From: Clostridiales bacterium
Lineage (GTDB): Bacteria > Bacillota > Sulfobacillia > RBS10-35
Reading direction: 5' to 3'
NCBI GenBank assembly: GCA_018729555.1
Contig: JAHHQG010000025.1
Span: 62,001-126,000, forward strand
DNA length: 64,000 nucleotides
The notes under the pieces were generated by a model. That model saw only the letters and a program-made list of their open reading frames with translations, was not told the origin of the DNA and did not search any database. The position numbers and the translations under genes were made by a program. Shown one piece after another: positions 63,668-64,000 of this stretch (its first letter is position 1; every line of letters starts with the position of its first letter).

Positions 63668-64000
63668 TTGAAGGCGAGAAACCTAGTCCTTCCGGCCTTC
63701 TTTGCCGCCCTGACCGCCGTAGGGGCATGGCTGGCCGTCCCCAACCCCTTTTCTCCCACCGTCCCTTTCACCCTCCAGCTTCTCCCCATCCTTCTGGCGG
63801 GAAACCTTTTGGGGGCCCGGGGCGCCTTTTGGAGCCAGGTGGTCTACCTGGCTCTGGGGGCTGTGGGTCTTCCCGTCTTCGCCCACGGGACCCAGGGGCT
63901 GGGTATCCTCTTTGGCCCCACGGGGGGTTATCTCCTGGGCTTTCCTCTCATGGCCTTGGTGGCAGGCCTTCCCTGGGGGTGGACCTTTGGCGGCCTTCTC
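63668..64000 (+). CDS. bioY: Biotin ECF transporter S component BioY, N-terminal part (cut by window end)
   Basis: The frame is open from TTG at 63668 to the right edge (111 codons seen). The product begins MKARNLVLPAFFAALTAVGAW and shows the BioY signature VYLALGAVGLPVFAHGTQGL followed by GILFGPTGGYLLGF, with several hydrophobic helices. BioY binds biotin in the membrane and joins the ECF energy module. It starts 15 bp after the SDR gene, after GAGAGGAGAG, so it may be co-transcribed with the acyl-CoA genes; biotin is needed for acyl-CoA carboxylases. No BirA operator is visible in the short gap. Confidence 0.88.
   Translation, partial: MKARNLVLPAFFAALTAVGAWLAVPNPFSPTVPFTLQLLPILLAGNLLGARGAFWSQVVYLALGAVGLPVFAHGTQGLGILFGPTGGYLLGFPLMALVAGLPWGWTFGGLL

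Overview
The window is about 64 kb of GC-rich chromosomal DNA with dense, co-directional operons, many GTG/TTG starts and frequent ATGA-type overlaps. The backbone order valS (C-terminal part) - DUF4321 - radC - mreBCD - PBP2 - minCDE - rodA - spoIVFA/B - RNase G - rplU - prp - rpmA - spo0B-like - obg - nadD - yqeK - LCP - rsfS is a classic Bacillota (Firmicutes) arrangement. The SpoIVFA/SpoIVFB and Spo0B relatives point to a spore-forming lineage. MinE, RNase G, a proton pyrophosphatase, CO-dehydrogenase-type molybdoenzyme genes and respiratory nitrate reductase together suggest a deep-branching, probably thermophilic, respiring Bacillota (Thermaerobacter/Limnochordia/Symbiobacteriia-like). 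The exact taxon cannot be fixed from this sequence alone.

Layout. (1) 1-16.9 kb: cell shape, division and sporulation block, interrupted by a SWIM zinc-finger protein after minE and by a reverse-strand membrane pyrophosphatase. (2) 16.8-26.1 kb: an insertion relative to the usual rng-rplU junction. It carries a 4-TM protein, a fused folate-cyclo-ligase-like/mismatch DNA glycosylase, xdhC, and a coxG-S-L-M-D-E operon for a form II (AYRGAGR) CO-dehydrogenase-like enzyme with its maturation factors. (3) 26.1-31.9 kb: the ribosomal protein/Obg/NAD/ribosome-silencing block, ending in a tRNA-Ala(GGC) with its own promoter and terminator. (4) 31.9-34 kb: an inverted 66-bp copy of the nadD 5' end and an orphan peptide-type binding protein. 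(5) 34-44.1 kb: a complete nitrate respiration unit, narK-narGHJI-moeA-mobBA. (6) 44.2-49.9 kb: a PotABCD-type ABC importer co-transcribed with a GH63-like glycosidase. (7) 49.9-57.5 kb: an accessory zone with an isochorismatase-family hydrolase, an IS256-type element with clear ends and target duplication, Hsp20, a large SLH surface protein, a CARF-HEPN protein with an extra Csx20-like C-terminal domain and no CRISPR array nearby, and a decayed folK. (8) 57.5-63.7 kb: a lipid/acyl-CoA module (AMACR-like CoA-transferase, two acyl-CoA ligases, thiolase, HSD10-like dehydrogenase). The start of bioY is cut by the window edge.

How the genes work together. The left block builds and positions the wall and septum. 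The cox and nar blocks are two molybdenum-dependent electron-transfer modules (an oxidative hydroxylase and nitrate respiration), each with dedicated maturation genes: xdhC/coxDEG for the former and moeA/mobBA/narJ for the latter. The acyl-CoA block would feed beta-oxidation electrons into such a chain. The most unusual item is the single-protein CARF-HEPN plus putative ring-nuclease fusion at 55304-56986.
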